This document shows, piece after piece, positions 21,228-32,745 of a stretch of 64,000 nt of DNA. This stretch comes from Periplaneta americana (lineage: Eukaryota > Arthropoda > Insecta > Blattodea > Blattidae): NCBI RefSeq assembly GCF_040183065.1, contig NC_091119.1:191201043-191265042 (forward strand), in the 5' to 3' direction. Numbering within the stretch: the stretch's first letter is position 1; every line of letters begins with the position of its first letter. The position numbers and the translations under genes are program-made. The notes beneath the pieces were generated by a model that was given only the letters and a program-made list of their open reading frames with translations, was not told the DNA's origin and did no database searches.

Positions 21228-21231
21228 TTAA
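21228..21231. repeat. TTAA target duplication, right
   Basis: TTAA directly outside the right inverted repeat. Confidence 0.9.
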
Positions 21232-21394
21232 CTTTCCTCGTTATCTTCCGAATATGTTTACATAACAGAAAACATAGCATTACACTACTACTAATGGTGA
21301 TACAGAAATCATTGTCATAATTATCGACTGTCATTTCTTCTTTACCTTCAAGAACCTCATTTCATTTTCATAATTTATAACATAGTAGAAAATC

Positions 21395-21970
21395 TTGAAA
21401 CTCGGGAGGAAATTAAACGGAGAATAAATATGAGAAATGTCTGTTATTGTTAGGTTGAGAAGCTTTTGTCATTCAGTCTGCTCTCAAAAACACTGAAAGT
21501 TAGAACTCATAAAACAGTTATATTATCGATTGTTCTATATAGTTGTGAAACTTGGACTCTCACTTTGAGAGAATAACAGAGATTGAGTGTTTGAGAATAA
21601 TGTTCTTAGGAAAATATCTGGGGCTAAGAAGGATGAAGTTACAGGAGAATGGAGAAAGTTACACAACGCAGAACTGCACGCATTGTATTCTTCACCTGAT
21701 ATAATTAGGAACATTAAATCCAGACGTTTGAGATAGGTAGGGTATGTAGCACGCATGGGCGAATCCAGAAATGCATAAAGCTTTAGTTGGGAGGACGGAG
21801 GCAAACAGACCTTTGGGGAGGCCGAGACGTAGATGGGAGGATAATATTAAAATTAATTTCAGGGAAATGGGATATGATGATAGAGACTGGATTAATCTTG
21901 TACAGGATAGGGACCGACGGCGGGCTTATGTGAGAGCGGCAATGAACGTCCGGATTCCTTAAAAGCCATA
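21395..21970 (+). mobile_element. LINE A copy 2, 3' fragment
   Basis: Starts at an internal position (TCTTGAAACTCGGGAGGAAA) and ends at CTTAAAAGCC. It reads as the C-terminal portion of the LINE A reverse transcriptase with several stops (RR*RW near 21734, AY*A region near 21775); GRPRRRWEDNIKINF and RDWINLVQDRDRR are visible at 21815-21925. It has no GTAA tail left. Confidence 0.85.
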
Positions 21971-22737
21971 AGGAGAAAATCTTGGTAATTTTCCGATTCT
22001 TGATCTTTCCCCATTAAAAATATAACCGTCGTTATTGTCGTAATAATTTTCCGATTCTGTATCTTCTTTTTTCTTAATTTTCACCGTCATCATCTTCGTC
22101 ATATCTTTCCTTTTTATCGTAACTTGTCATCATTGTTGATTTCTTTTTATTTATTTTCATCAGAATGATTCTTTTTTTGATCATAATCTTTCCTTTTGGG
22201 TTTCTTTTTTATCTTCAACATATTTCTTTCCTTGTTTATTCCTATATTTTGTCCATGTCTCTCACATGTATAATCATGTAAGCATAAATTAAATTCCCAC
22301 TATAATTTTAGTTGTATCCTGATTTAGGTTTCTGGCTCATATGTACACCTGTTATCAGACAGTGCATCTCACTTGACGATTGTGTCAGAAGAAGAAAAAT
22401 AAAATTGTTGCATGTATCTTAAGTCTGATTAATAAAATACTGTATGTCACTAATCAGCGATGTATGCAGTGGGGGGGGGGAACTAGCCACCCTACTCCAT
22501 TATCTTCTGGTTTAGTTTCCTCATGAATGATGCCTTATTTGTGTCACTTAGGACGTTGCAATTAGTCTTCGGACTGCTGGTTAAACATAGAATGACTTAC
22601 ATACATATAATTGCAACAACTTGATTTGAATTATAGCCATCATCATAGTCATCATCTCTAAAATCTTCATCTCTGCATTTGCCTTTGGGTTTATATCGAC
22701 AGAAGTATTCGGTTATGTTTTTGAGATTGAATTTGAT
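21971..22737. other. No gene seen
   Basis: T-rich sequence with a run of ten G at 22471-22480. No supported feature. Confidence 0.45.
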
Positions 22738-22767
22738 ATAAATAAATACATCATTGTAATAATATGT
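22738..22767. repeat. 30-bp target duplication of LINE J (left)
   Basis: The 30 bases starting ATAAATAAATACATCATTG are repeated without a change at 24918-24947. Confidence 0.9.
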
Positions 22768-23220
22768 ATGTATTTATTTACACTGCAAGTGGGCAAGCAC
22801 CCAGTGGCAGTCGTAAATACAATATAAACAATACACAATAAAATTACAATACACAATACAATTATATACACAATACAATAAAAATGCACAATACAATTTA
22901 ACACAATAAGTACAATTAATAATAAAACATAACCTAATTTTACAATACAACCTACATATGTATAGGCCCTACATAAGTTTCAATAGTCTTTCACTTTACT
23001 CTCATTTCACTCACTGTAGCGGCACTATGACGCATTTCACTGACACTTTAGGACACATTTCACTGACACTATACTGATCGGAACTATTCACTGCACTGTA
23101 AAACCATAACTTCACTGACTCACCTCGCTTCACTGATACAACAGTTCAAATAAGACAAATAATTACATCCTTATGCATACTTATAAACAGAACTACATTT
23201 AAGCTAAACATTTCGATTGG

Positions 23221-23388
23221 TATTCATAGACATTTCGCAGCACACGCTACGAGCGTACTAAGCTAGCCCCGGATATCCACTGGTTACTAGTACAGAATTC
23301 AAATCATATCCTATCGCTAACACTGGTTTATGAATACGAAAAACGCTGATAATCCACCGAAAGCCCGCGCTAAAAATGTCTATGAATA
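23221..23388. mobile_element. 168-bp MITE, copy 2, inside LINE J
   Basis: Perfect 15-bp inverted ends (TATTCATAGACATTT at 23221-23235 and its complement at 23374-23388). Same length and nearly the same sequence as copy 1. It inserted into the 3' region of LINE J, so it is younger than that LINE. Confidence 0.9.
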
Positions 23389-23532
23389 CGGCCCTTCTAG
23401 TCTAAGACCCCCTTACATGCTATTTTTAAATAATTTACAATTCAAACCAAGGGAATAACTCGTCAGGCTTAATAAATACATGTCACCTTAAAAAATTAAA
23501 TGTTAAATGTCACCTTAATTTTAATTTGCACT

Positions 23533-24887
23533 TTATATACAACTTTTTAAGTTATTCTTGAATCTCCTTAAGGAAGGACAGCCCTCAAAGACCGCTGCAG
23601 GTAGGCCATTCCAATCATTTATAGTTCTATTTAAAAATGAGAATTTACCTACATCCATTTTCTGTTTCCTACATTTGATTTTAAAATCATGATCGTTCCT
23701 ACCATAGTACGTTGGCTTTTCTAACCGAGCCGTTATGTCTACCCATGCTTTCTGACCTAGATGTGCTCTATACAATGATGTTATTCTAGTTTTCCTACGT
23801 CTGTTTTCCAAAGTTTCCCATTTAAGTTCTTTTATCGTATCGTTTCCATCTTCTCTTTTACCTTTAACAAATTTAGCTGCCCTACAATGGATTCTTTCTA
23901 AGGAATTTGTCTGATGTATTCTATAGGTATCCCAACATGTAGTTCCGTATTCTATTAACGGTCGCACTAACGTTAGATATGCTATTTCCCTCGATTTGGG
24001 GCTAGCCTTTCTCAAGATTCTCATAATAAAGTGAAGTGCCCTCCATGCTTTACCCGTAACATTGTCAACATGCTCTCCCCAAGAAAGTTTGGAGTTTAAA
24101 TACACTCCTAGGTATTTACAACATTGTTCTTGTGGAATTACAACACCACTGAATTCGTAATTAAGAATAGTTTCCTCTCGGGTTTTACAAAATGTTATAG
24201 ATTTACTTTTAGAACCATTTATTTTCATCCCATGCATTAACGCCCAGTTATAAATTTTATTCAAGTCTCAATAGCATCAACATCTGAATTATTTCTAATC
24301 TTTCTATAGATAATGCAGTCGTCTGCAAATAGCCTCACATTTGATGTAATATTCTGGCAAAAGTCATTTACGTATATTATAAAGAGTAATGGCCCCAGAA
24401 CGCTGCTCTGTGGCACCCCTGAACTTACATTTCCGATTTCCGATATTTCATTACCTACTCTAACTCTCTGGGTTCTTCCTTTTAAGAATTCTTGGATCCA
24501 TAGCACCACTCTTTCATCTATTCCTAGCCTACTTAACTTATCTATTAATATATCATGTGGCACCAAATCAAATGCTTTCGAAAAATCAATCACAACTGCA
24601 TCGATTCTTCCGCCTGTATCTACCTCATCAGCTAGATCCTGAACCAGCGACGTAATTTGACTATCACATGAGAAGCCTTCCGTAAAACCATGCTGGCGGT
24701 TGTAAAACCAGTCTTTCGCATTTAGAACACGACGAATATAATCCGATATCAAATGCTCCATGACTTTACATACGACAGATGTAAGGCTAATCGGTCTGTA
24801 GTTTCCGACATCTAATTTATTTCCACCTTTATGCATGGGTACCACTATAGCTGATTTCCAATCACATGGAAACTGATTTCCAGTCAC
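23533..24887 (-). pseudogene. LINE J reverse transcriptase, one frameshift
   Basis: Copies element RNA into DNA at the target site. Visible RT blocks in order: CDWKSAIVVPMHKGG, NYRPISLTSVVCKVMEHLI, DFSKAFDLVPHDILIDKL (first catalytic Asp), GVPQSSVLGPLLFIIYVNDF (one Gly of GVPQGS changed to Ser), and RLFADDCIIY (the FADD active site, about 24295-24325). At about 24262 a small deletion shifts frame, and the rest continues as KYLGVYLNSKLSWGEHV, LVRPLIEYG, NDWNGLPAAVF up to 23533. The 5' part of the protein (endonuclease) is missing. Only one frame break suggests a rather young copy. Confidence 0.93.
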
Positions 24888-24916
24888 ATGGAATCTGATT
24901 TCCAGTCACATGATAT
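24851..24916. repeat. 22-bp unit in three copies at the LINE J 5' junction
   Basis: CTGATTTCCAATCACATGG and near copies start at 24851, 24873 and 24895, directly at the edge where the truncated LINE meets the target duplication. Confidence 0.85.
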
Positions 24917-24947
24917 CATAAATAAATACATCATTGTAATAATATGT

Positions 24948-25820
24948 GGCGTGTAATCTAATACAATACGTATTAAATTTTTTAATTTTTGTACAAGATC
25001 AGTCCTAATGAAGACATTTCCTTGTTTTTATTATTATTGAAACTAGGGTCCATACGCGCTGTTTGCCAACTGCGTATCATAAGTTGAAATACAGTACTAC
25101 ATAGCCATCAAGACCTGCAAAATCTTACCTATGTAGCAGACACACTCTGTCTTTTGTTGCCATTCCCATAAAACCAAGCTCCTTTTAATATCTTCCTCTA
25201 CCTTCTTATATAAGAACTTTATACAATTTCTTTCTTCTATCCCCTGGTGACTTCAGCTTGAAGTTTAGTTCCGGATGGTCTTAGCTGAAAACTTTGTTCC
25301 AGTGTGAATGTTGCATGTTGTTTGCCTTTTTTACTTTTTATCTTCTATGCCTTCTTTCAGAGAGAGTTTGGGATATGGAGACAAAAAGATAAAAATAAGA
25401 ATAAAAAGAGATGAAAGCAGCGAAGAAAACTGGACCGCAACCGAATTTGATTCAATAATCTGAATGTTTTTTGTGGCAGTTGACGGTATTTGCTTGTATA
25501 CAAGACCTCCACTTATCTAGGCCATTCAACGGACTTCCACCGGAATCAACTCTCTGACATCAGAGAAACAAACTTTAGTTAAAGGAAAAGTACGTACTTT
25601 AAATTCTCTGTCGTTCCTAAATGTCTGTTGGAGATTTTATGGTAAATACAAATGCATGGAGTTCTAGGCATTATACAAATACGAATATGATCGTAATGGA
25701 GATGTTTTAATCTGCCCAATGTAGAAATTTTGAAATGCTACAGATATGGTTGAAACAGCATTTATTCGAAAGTTACTAGCAGGGTTGAAGTTAATAGTTA
25801 CGAGGTCCTACATATTTTAA

Positions 25821-25863
<43 letters not shown>

Positions 25864-26084
25864 GGAGACAGAGAGAGAGACTAGAAATGTCTTAATTCCT
25901 CAAATTAATTTTTTGATTTTATCAAATTGCTTCTTGTTTTCTTTCTGTTTCTTTAATTTTTTTAAACTTCGATACATATTTTAGAAATTTGTCCATTTCT
26001 CCAGCCATTTTAAAGATACTATCAGAAACAAAATTTCCATTATACGTAAAAGAGTGACAGAGAGTATTTAAATGGTTATTGAAA
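24948..26084. other. No gene seen; GA microsatellite at 25828-25882
   Basis: Unique-looking sequence with a GAGAGA run of about 55 bases. No supported coding region. Confidence 0.5.
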
Positions 26085-26430
26085 TGAAAATAAAGAAGGT
26101 AAACGTGCGAATTCTAAATGAGTAGTAGAACAAATGGACAGCTTCAAATACTTGGGTGTATTATAAGTGGTAACATGAGCTGCTGCCAGGAAGTCAAAAA
26201 AGGAATAGGTTGGGCCACTGGCTGAGAAGAAACTGCCTACTGAAGGATGCTCTGGAAGGAATGGTGAACGGGAGAAGAGTTCGAGGCAGAAGATGAAATC
26301 AAGATCATCTGCGGAGACTATGAGAAAGGTAGAAAATAGGAATGATTCGAGAATGCTGGGTTTGCAGTGAAAGACCTGCCATTGGACAGAAACTATGAAA
26401 GATTGAATGAATTCCATGTTTCTGTACCAT
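26085..26430 (+). mobile_element. LINE B fragment, end of an endonuclease-reverse transcriptase
   Basis: Plus-strand pieces in different frames read EQMDSFKYLGV, LLKDALEGMVNGRRVRGRR and NRNDSRMLGLQ, which resemble the C-terminal region of insect endonuclease-reverse transcriptases. Frames are badly broken and no tail is seen. Class assignment is tentative. Confidence 0.5.
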
Positions 26431-26454
26431 GAATTATTAAACTTTTCACTTACT

Positions 26455-26852
26455 TACAAATCGCTTTTAAGGAACCCGTAGGTTCGTTGCCGCCCTCACA
26501 TTAGCCCGCCATCGGTCCCTATCCTGAGCAAGATTAATCCAGTCCCTACCATCATATCCTATCTTCTTCAAATCTATTTTAATATTATCCTCCCATCTAC
26601 GCGTTGGTCTCTCCAAAGGTCTTTTCCCTTCAGGTTTTCCAACCAACACACTATATGCATTCCAATAAAATGATTAAATATTAATAAATAAAATCTTAAC
26701 AAAATAGAATTTTAACAAACTTAAACTGATAGTTATTATAAAACCAACACTAGTCAAAAATAATAAAAATTATAAAAATATACTAAAGACCTTAGCCCCA
26801 TAACATTTTTACCCATACGTGCTACATGCCCTGCGCAAAACTTTTCACTTAC
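26455..26852 (-). mobile_element. LINE A copy 3 (minus), interrupted
   Basis: Begins at the 3' end (CTTTTAAGGAACCC) and reads back through LAQDRDRW, GYDGRDWINL and RPTRRWEDNIKID to about 26657. A ~150-base AT-rich stretch (26660-26805) separates this from a short further piece (CCATACGTGCTACATGCCCT, 26813-26832) of the same LINE. The stretch could be an insertion, but no target duplication is visible. Confidence 0.75.
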
Positions 26853-27815
26853 TTACTTACTGGCTTTTAAGGACCCCGGAGGTTCATTGCCATCACATTA
26901 GCCCGCCATTGGTCCCTATCCTGTGCAAGATTAATCCATTCTCTATCATGATACCCCACCTCTCTCAAATCCATCTTAATATTATCTTCCCATCTACGTC
27001 TCGGCCTCCCTAAAGGTCTTTTTCCCTCCGGCCTCCCAACTAACACTCTATATGCATTTCTGGATTTGCCCATACGTGCTACATGCCCTGCCCATCTCAA
27101 ACGTCTGGATTTGATGTTCCTAATTACGTCAAGTGAAGAATACAATGCGTGCAGTTCTGTGTTGTGTAACTTTCTCCATTCTCCTGTAAATTCATCCCTC
27201 TTAGCCCCAAATGTTTCCCCTAAGAACCTTATTCTCAAACACCCTTAATTTCTGTTCCTCTCTCAAAGTAATAGTCCAAGTTTCAGAACCATAAAGAACA
27301 ACCGGTAATATAACTGTGTTATAAATTCTAACTTTCAGATTTTTTGATAGCAGACTAGATGACAAAAGCTTCTCAACCGAACAGGCATTTCCCATGTTTA
27401 TTCTGTGTTTAATTTCCTCCCTCGTGTCATTTATATTTGTTACTGTTGCTGCAAGATATTTGAATTTTTCCACCTCTTCGAAGGATAAATCTCCAATTTT
27501 TATATTTCTATTTCGTACAATATTCTGGTCACGAGACATAATCATATACTTTGTCTTTTCGGGATTTACTTCCAAACCTATCGCTTTACTTGCTTCAAGT
27601 AAAATTCCCGTGTTTTCCCTAATCGTCTGTGGATTTGCTCCTAACATATTCACGTCACCCGCATAGACAAGAAGCTGATGTAACCCGTTCAATTCCAAAC
27701 TCTGTCTGTCATCCTGAACTTTCCTAATGGCATATTCCAGAGCGAAGTTAAAAAGTAAAGGTGATAGTGCATCTCCTTGGTTTAGCCCACAGTAAATTGG
27801 AAAAGCACAGATAGA
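26853..27815 (-). mobile_element. LINE A copy 4 (minus), with reverse-transcriptase region
   Basis: Starts with a TTACTTACTTAC tail (the GTAA repeat in reverse) next to CTTTTAAGG. Reading on the minus strand it extends upstream to the polymerase active site near 27660, where the family motif YADD reads YAGD ([12 protein letters not shown]), a change of a catalytic Asp. Downstream: [85 protein letters not shown]. Several frameshifts. The pseudogene is inactive. Confidence 0.9.
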
Positions 27816-27820
27816 AACTG

Positions 27821-27822
27821 GC

Positions 27823-27857
<35 letters not shown>

Positions 27858-27876
27858 GTTATTATTATTATTATTA
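27821..27876. repeat. TTA microsatellite
   Basis: About 18 TTA units with one interruption, directly at the truncated 5' edge of LINE A copy 4. Confidence 0.9.
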
Positions 27877-28702
27877 ATTAGTAATTTACATGTTGAATTG
27901 TATTTTGTACGTTTGCATTCTTATTTTTGATGAATATATATTTTAAATTCACTTTGAAAATAACTGTGTCTGGAGATGTCGACAGAGCCTTCACGTGAAA
28001 TCGACCGCCTTCCTTTTGTTGTAAGTACTCTCTTACGCCGTCCATTAAAATTTCTACACGTATATAGTTTACACCGTGTTCACTCACAGACCAGGTGTTG
28101 GAAGAGGCGTGCTCGGGAAAGAAGACTCTTTCAGCAGGATTAGACCCCAGAAATGCAACATCAAAGCTCGCTAACAAATTGTGCCACAATGCGCGGCCCG
28201 CCTTTATATATACTTAAACGCATTACGTTGCATTACTGAGCCGTATACGTCTCTTGGAGCGAGTCTGCGACTCTGTCTGAAGACGTGCACAGGAAATGAA
28301 TTGTTAAAAGACAGGGAATGCGATTTGCATGAGGGGGAAATTGACTATTGGGCGGTTGCAGGAGTCGACGTGGTTCCCTCTGCTTCGTAGACTTCTTCAG
28401 ACCTAAATTGAATGTATAGACTTCTTTCTCTTCTTAGATTTTCATTCCACTGGAAATTGCTTTCAATAGATAAATTCTATTTTTGTAGTTCTTTATACAC
28501 TAAAAAAGTCGAGTCTTTTATATTCATAATATGAAAACTATTTGCTGGAACATCCTATGTGAAAAAGTTAAATTGCATTTTCTTCCCTTTATTTCCATCA
28601 TAATATCAGAAATGAGATCGTATCTTATTGGGACGGCTAAAACAATTGACTTCTGACGTAAAACGGTTTACATATTGGGGTTAGCTGGCGATCGCAATGC
28701 CA
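27877..28702. other. No recognised gene; GC-richer patch
   Basis: Around 28150-28390 composition is more balanced. There is a TTTATATATACTTAAACG stretch (28203-28220) that looks like a TATA box and a 69-codon ORF after it (28181-28390), but neither the ORF nor the minus-strand ORF at 27878-28189 resembles a known family. It could be a decayed element or an unknown first exon. Confidence 0.3.
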
Positions 28703-29960
28703 GTATTGTATTGTATTGTATTGTATTTATTAACATTCCATGGTATTCATGCATGCTTACAGCTAGAATATGGAACAAGTCAAAAAACTTAATACTGTTA
28801 TAAAATCTTAATTTATAGTCACAGTCTAGATGAAATATATACAGACGAGATTTACAATATAGTCTACTAGTACAACACATGGTTTTAGTATCAATTTCAT
28901 GAAGTGTTATTGAATGTCATGAATTCACCTACAGAATAGAAGGTGTGAGAAATTAGGTACTTCTTTAATTTGGCCCTAAATAATTTTATGTTTTGAGTTT
29001 CATTTTTTATATCGATAGGGAGGCTATTAAAAATTTTTACTGCCATATAACGCACTCCTTTTTCATAGCACGATAGACTTGCCGATGGAGTATGAAAGAC
29101 ATTTTTTTGACGTGTATTTATGGTATGAACTGTTGAATTAGTTACAAAGTTTTCACGATTACATACGAGGAAGACTATTAATGAAAAGATATACTGACAA
29201 GCCATGGACACTATTTGTAGTTTTTTTAAAATAGTCCTACACGACTCCCTAGATTTCGCACCTACTATTATTCTAATTACTCTTTTTGTAATAGAAATAT
29301 ATTGTTACCATCTGTGGAATTTCCCCAGAATATTATTCCAAAACTCATTACCGAGTGGAAGTATGCAAAGTATATTGTTTTTAAGGTATTGATATTTACT
29401 GTCTTCTGCATAGATCTAATAGCAAAACAAGCTGAATTTAGTTTGGGGGTAATTTCGTTAATATGATTTTTCCAATTTAACACATTATCGATTTTTAAGC
29501 CAAGAAATTTGGTTGTTGTTGTCTCTAATAGGATCTATTGTTAATTATTGCGCTAGAAATTTGCGACGTTGAATTTGGACAGGATTTAAATTGAATTATG
29601 TTAGTTTTGTTACAATTTAATACTAATTTATTGACTGAGAACCAGTCACATATTTTGAAGAGAATTTCCTCTGTTGAATATTGGAATGTGTTGGAGTTAT
29701 TGGCTGTAATTACTATACTTGTGTCATCTGCAAATAATATGGGATGACCTACATCTTTTATAAGGGGGGCAAGATCATTTATAAACACTAGAAAAAGTAG
29801 GAGACCTAATATTGATCCTTGAGGAATTGCATTATTAAATAGTTCCCCATGTCGATGTATATTTCGTTTTACCTACGTTTGTTCACAGTGTTCTTTGTCC
29901 ATTTGGACTAGTCGAGTGATTGATACATCATTTGAAAGAAAAGAGGTTGCTATGACTAGT
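28703..29960 (-). mobile_element. LINE D (minus), 3' half with reverse transcriptase
   Basis: Ends at 28703-28732 in TATTG repeats (AATAC in LINE orientation). The minus strand encodes NNAIPQGSILG (about 29830), FINDLAPLI, FADDTSIVITANNS (the FADD active site, about 29715-29735), NKTNIIQFK, LNWKNHINEI, YFHSVMSFGIIFWGNS, and the tail GVRYMAVKIFNSLPIDIKN. These lie in three frames, so it is a pseudogene. Clade: Jockey/CR1-like by the FADD and FNSLP motifs. A PIF/Harbinger-like element begins just beyond its upstream edge. Confidence 0.88.
28897..29860 (-). pseudogene. LINE D reverse transcriptase, at least two frame breaks
   Basis: Palm-domain motifs PQGSILGLLLFLVFIND and FADDTSI are intact, followed by the connection and thumb segments. 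Breaks near 29520 and 29250 separate three readable parts (29788-29525, 29483-29277, 29211-28897). The N-terminal half is absent. Confidence 0.85.
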
Positions 29961-29963
29961 TTA

Positions 29964-31180
29964 GACCCAGTTTCACCAACCCTTGTTAAATATTTAACAT
30001 ATCGTTAAGGCAGTTTAACATTAAACTTAACGGATGAGATGTTTCATCAACTGTTGTTACTGCTAACATCATGTTAAACCCACTGTTAAATTAACATAAC
30101 ATACTCCCGTAGTTAAATCCTTAACGCCCTCTTACAGCTTGAATCATGGCTGCCAGGGAACATATGTTACACGCCGCATTATTATATCGAGATATATTTG
30201 CAGTGAAGACAATTAGCTGCAATCACTGCTTCAGCATTTTTAGTTATTCAGAATAGATATGTTCATAAATACTAAAATGATTCATATTAATATTAGCACA
30301 GTATCCACAGTAAAGAGAAGATATGTGCTTAATAACATAAGCATTTCTGTGATTATTATTTCGTATTAATACTCACATATAATTGCAGATTTTCAAAACT
30401 ATATTTCTTTATTTCACTGATTTAAGAGTTCACATGTATTTATGACCAAGGACATGTCAAGATATGTTAGATATATAACATATGAAGATAATGTTAACGC
30501 TTACCATTGTAGTATTCAGCATCACAATTATTTTCATTTTCTATTGGTTCTATTTGATCCTGGATAATTGAAAGAATCTTCGTACGAATATCAACTCTGA
30601 GAGTGAAAGTACCACCGTCAGTTTTCAAATATTCCACTGTATCTTGTGCATGACCCGTCTTAGCATTTCTTTTAATATTTTCATAACATTGATTTGTTTC
30701 ATAGTTTGCGTTTTCACATCCAAATGGCGATTGAAAAATATTGTGTTAAAGAGACCCATGCTAGTTTCTTTTTCCTAATGAAAGTTCCACCACTACGTTT
30801 GAGTTCAATTACATTCATATAATTGCTAGATCTACTAAAATAATTTTATTTTTCATATGAGGTAAAATTACTGCTCCTTACACTTTCTTTTTCTCGATTT
30901 CCGTTGTAATTATGTTAGTCTTCAATACTTCCATAATGTAAAAAATACAATTATCCGCTAAAACAAATGACTACACCAACTAAAGGCACATTCAGTAAAC
31001 TTTCATACAATCACTGCTTCTTTGATTCCTGGTACATTACTTTTAACATCATGTTACCTAACCAAAGTACCTCAAATGGTTGGTGAAACACTATTACACT
31101 AATAGGATGTTTAATTTTTAACAACACGTTAGTTAACATGCTTTTAACGTTATTTTAACGAAGTTTGATGAAACTGGGCC
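29964..31180. mobile_element. PIF/Harbinger-like DNA element, 1.2 kb, with TTA target duplication
   Basis: Ends are imperfect inverted repeats: GACCCAGTTTCACCAA (29964-29979) and the complement of the right end, GGCCCAGTTTCATCAA (31165-31180). Further inside, both sides are rich in GTTAA motifs in inverted orientation. TTA flanks both ends (29961-29963 and 31181-31183), matching the 3-bp TWA duplication known for PIF/Harbinger. The interior holds a decayed Myb/SANT-like ORF, the kind of accessory DNA-binding protein these elements carry, and no DDE transposase. Confidence 0.75.
30500..30880 (-). pseudogene. Myb/SANT-like DNA-binding protein relic
   Basis: Minus-strand reading gives, across two frames, KKLAWVSLTQYF, NRHLDVKTQT and then YETNQCYENIKRNAKTGHAQ followed by DTVEYLKTDGGTFTLRV and IIQDQIEPIENENNCDAEYY. 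From knowledge of insect MSANTD/zeste-type proteins, the CYENIK-R-A segment is helix 3 of the trihelix and the GGGT-like turn follows it. The frame breaks near 30725. In PIF/Harbinger elements such a protein recruits the transposase to the ends. Identification is by pattern only. Confidence 0.55.
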
Positions 31181-31183
31181 TTA

Positions 31184-31864
31184 GTATATTAAATATTATA
31201 GCATTGACAAATGTTTTCATAATATTAACTTTATAATACAAGTTATGTCTTCCTAATAGAAGTCTGACATTTTAGTTGTCATGGTGATACTTTAGGGCAC
31301 TAATACGATAATGTGGCATATTATCACAGTATAGTACAGGGCCGGGCATGAGAGCGGCTCCGTATAGAGCCAGAGCTGCTCTCGCTCCGCAAGACACTTC
31401 AATTCCAAGCCAGAGCAGAACGCCCACGCAGTGGCGGACTCTCATTACAGCTACCTTTCCAGCATTAATGTAACAAGAGCCACGGTTATTCAAGTCATTC
31501 AGTCTGTCAGTACATAATAGTTTATAAGGATATTACATCAATCCATTATACAGTACAGAATATTTATAACACTCTTATTAATTTAATGAAATAAACTTCG
31601 CTCTATGCATACACACAAATCATTAGGCTTATTTACAAAACCCATACGCACATACTGCAACCTCCTTACCACGGTTCTACGAAACAGGCGTATGGCTTCC
31701 ACTTCCCCTACTTGCTGTGGACAGAGTTCATCTGCCAATATAATTAAACATCGCTTGATGACTTCATCTTCGTTGAATGTTTTCAATTCCTTTGCAATTT
31801 CGTGGCAAATTTTGTAGCTAATTCTCATAGCCGATTCACTAAGTGCATTATTGTCATCCTGTTA
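31184..31864. other. No gene seen
   Basis: Includes a GC-rich stretch with imperfect inverted GAGAGCGGCTC/GAGC motifs (31340-31400). No supported coding region. Confidence 0.4.
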
Positions 31865-32095
31865 ATACATAATATAATATAATGCAATGCAATATAATAC
31901 AATATAATATAATATAATATAATATAACATAACATAACATAACATAACATAACATAACATAACATAACATAACATAACATAACATAACATAATATAATAT
32001 AATATACTGAATAAAAAGGGGACACATTTTTAGAAAAAAATATATAATATAATATAGTATAATATAATATAATATAATATAATATAATATTAGTA
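31865..32095. repeat. Pentanucleotide microsatellite (AACAT / AATAT)
   Basis: Pure blocks of AACAT (31925-31990) inside AATAT blocks, with one unique gap at 32003-32040. It borders the tandem inverted-repeat elements that follow. Confidence 0.92.
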
Positions 32096-32096
32096 A

Positions 32097-32745
32097 ATTA
32101 TGCAACTAGCCTGTAATGGTAGTAATTAAGACGCGAGTATGTTTGTTTATGAAACGAGCGCAAGCGAGTTTCATAACTTTCATACGAGCGTCTTAATTCC
32201 CATTATAGGCAAGTTTCATACGACTTTTTATGCTTGACCATATTTCTAACTTGACATTATTCATAAGTATTCATGTTATGGTTATGTAAGTGAGTAGCGG
32301 AACTGACCTGAATTGTGAGATGTGCGCAGACGCGAAAGTATTGTTTTTTTTTCCAGGCACGAATGTCATTGACCTTGATATAATCTAGAGAATAACATGA
32401 AGATTAGTCTTGATATAACCTGGAAATTGATTTAGAATTGAAAAACGAGATGACAAATTGAATTTATTTGAATATTATTTACAATTAACGCTAATTATTA
32501 TAGTAACAGAACATAACCTTCTGCGACAGTATTGAATTTCCAGCCTCCGTGACTTTTCGCTAATTGTCTTTCGATTGCATATCCGAGAATAATCGATACT
32601 TGCGGTTTTATAATGGTACAATGGTGATTTCTCATTGGCTGAAGAACTGAATTATAATGAATAGGTGTACTTTAATGAGGTGCATTATAGGGCTACTACA
32701 AGGTGTATAATTACTACATTTCGCATGGTCGAGCATAATAGTACA
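32097..32745. repeat. Inverted-repeat element, tandem copy 1
   Basis: About 650 bp, repeated in direct orientation at 32746-33329. Contains a hairpin (ATGAAAC...GTTTCAT, 32149-32174) and the phrase TTTTTATGCTTGACCAT (32227-32243) whose complement, ATGGTCGAGCATAA, closes the unit at 32727-32740. No coding capacity. The two inverted phrases suggest a MITE of about 500 bp from 32227 to 32740. Confidence 0.75.

Larger units (their letters stand above)
22768..24917 (-). mobile_element. LINE J, 5'-truncated non-LTR retrotransposon (Jockey/CR1/L2 type)
   Basis: The insertion is delimited on both sides by a perfect 30-bp duplication. On the minus strand it holds the second half of a reverse-transcriptase gene (24887-23533) and a ~760-base 3' region ending near 22768 in AAATAAATACAT. 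A MITE sits in that 3' region (23221-23388). At the truncated 5' edge a 22-bp unit is present three times (24851-24916). A second 3' end of the same family is at 36984-37296. Confidence 0.93.

Noticed and set aside
28181-28390. Promoter with TATA box and a small gene
   Set aside because: TTTATATATAC is common by chance in AT-rich DNA, and the ORF has no recognised homologue or splice support.
31825-32105. ORFs made of repeated Ile/Tyr/Leu or Met/Leu/Cys/Tyr/Val
   Set aside because: Translations of a pentanucleotide microsatellite.
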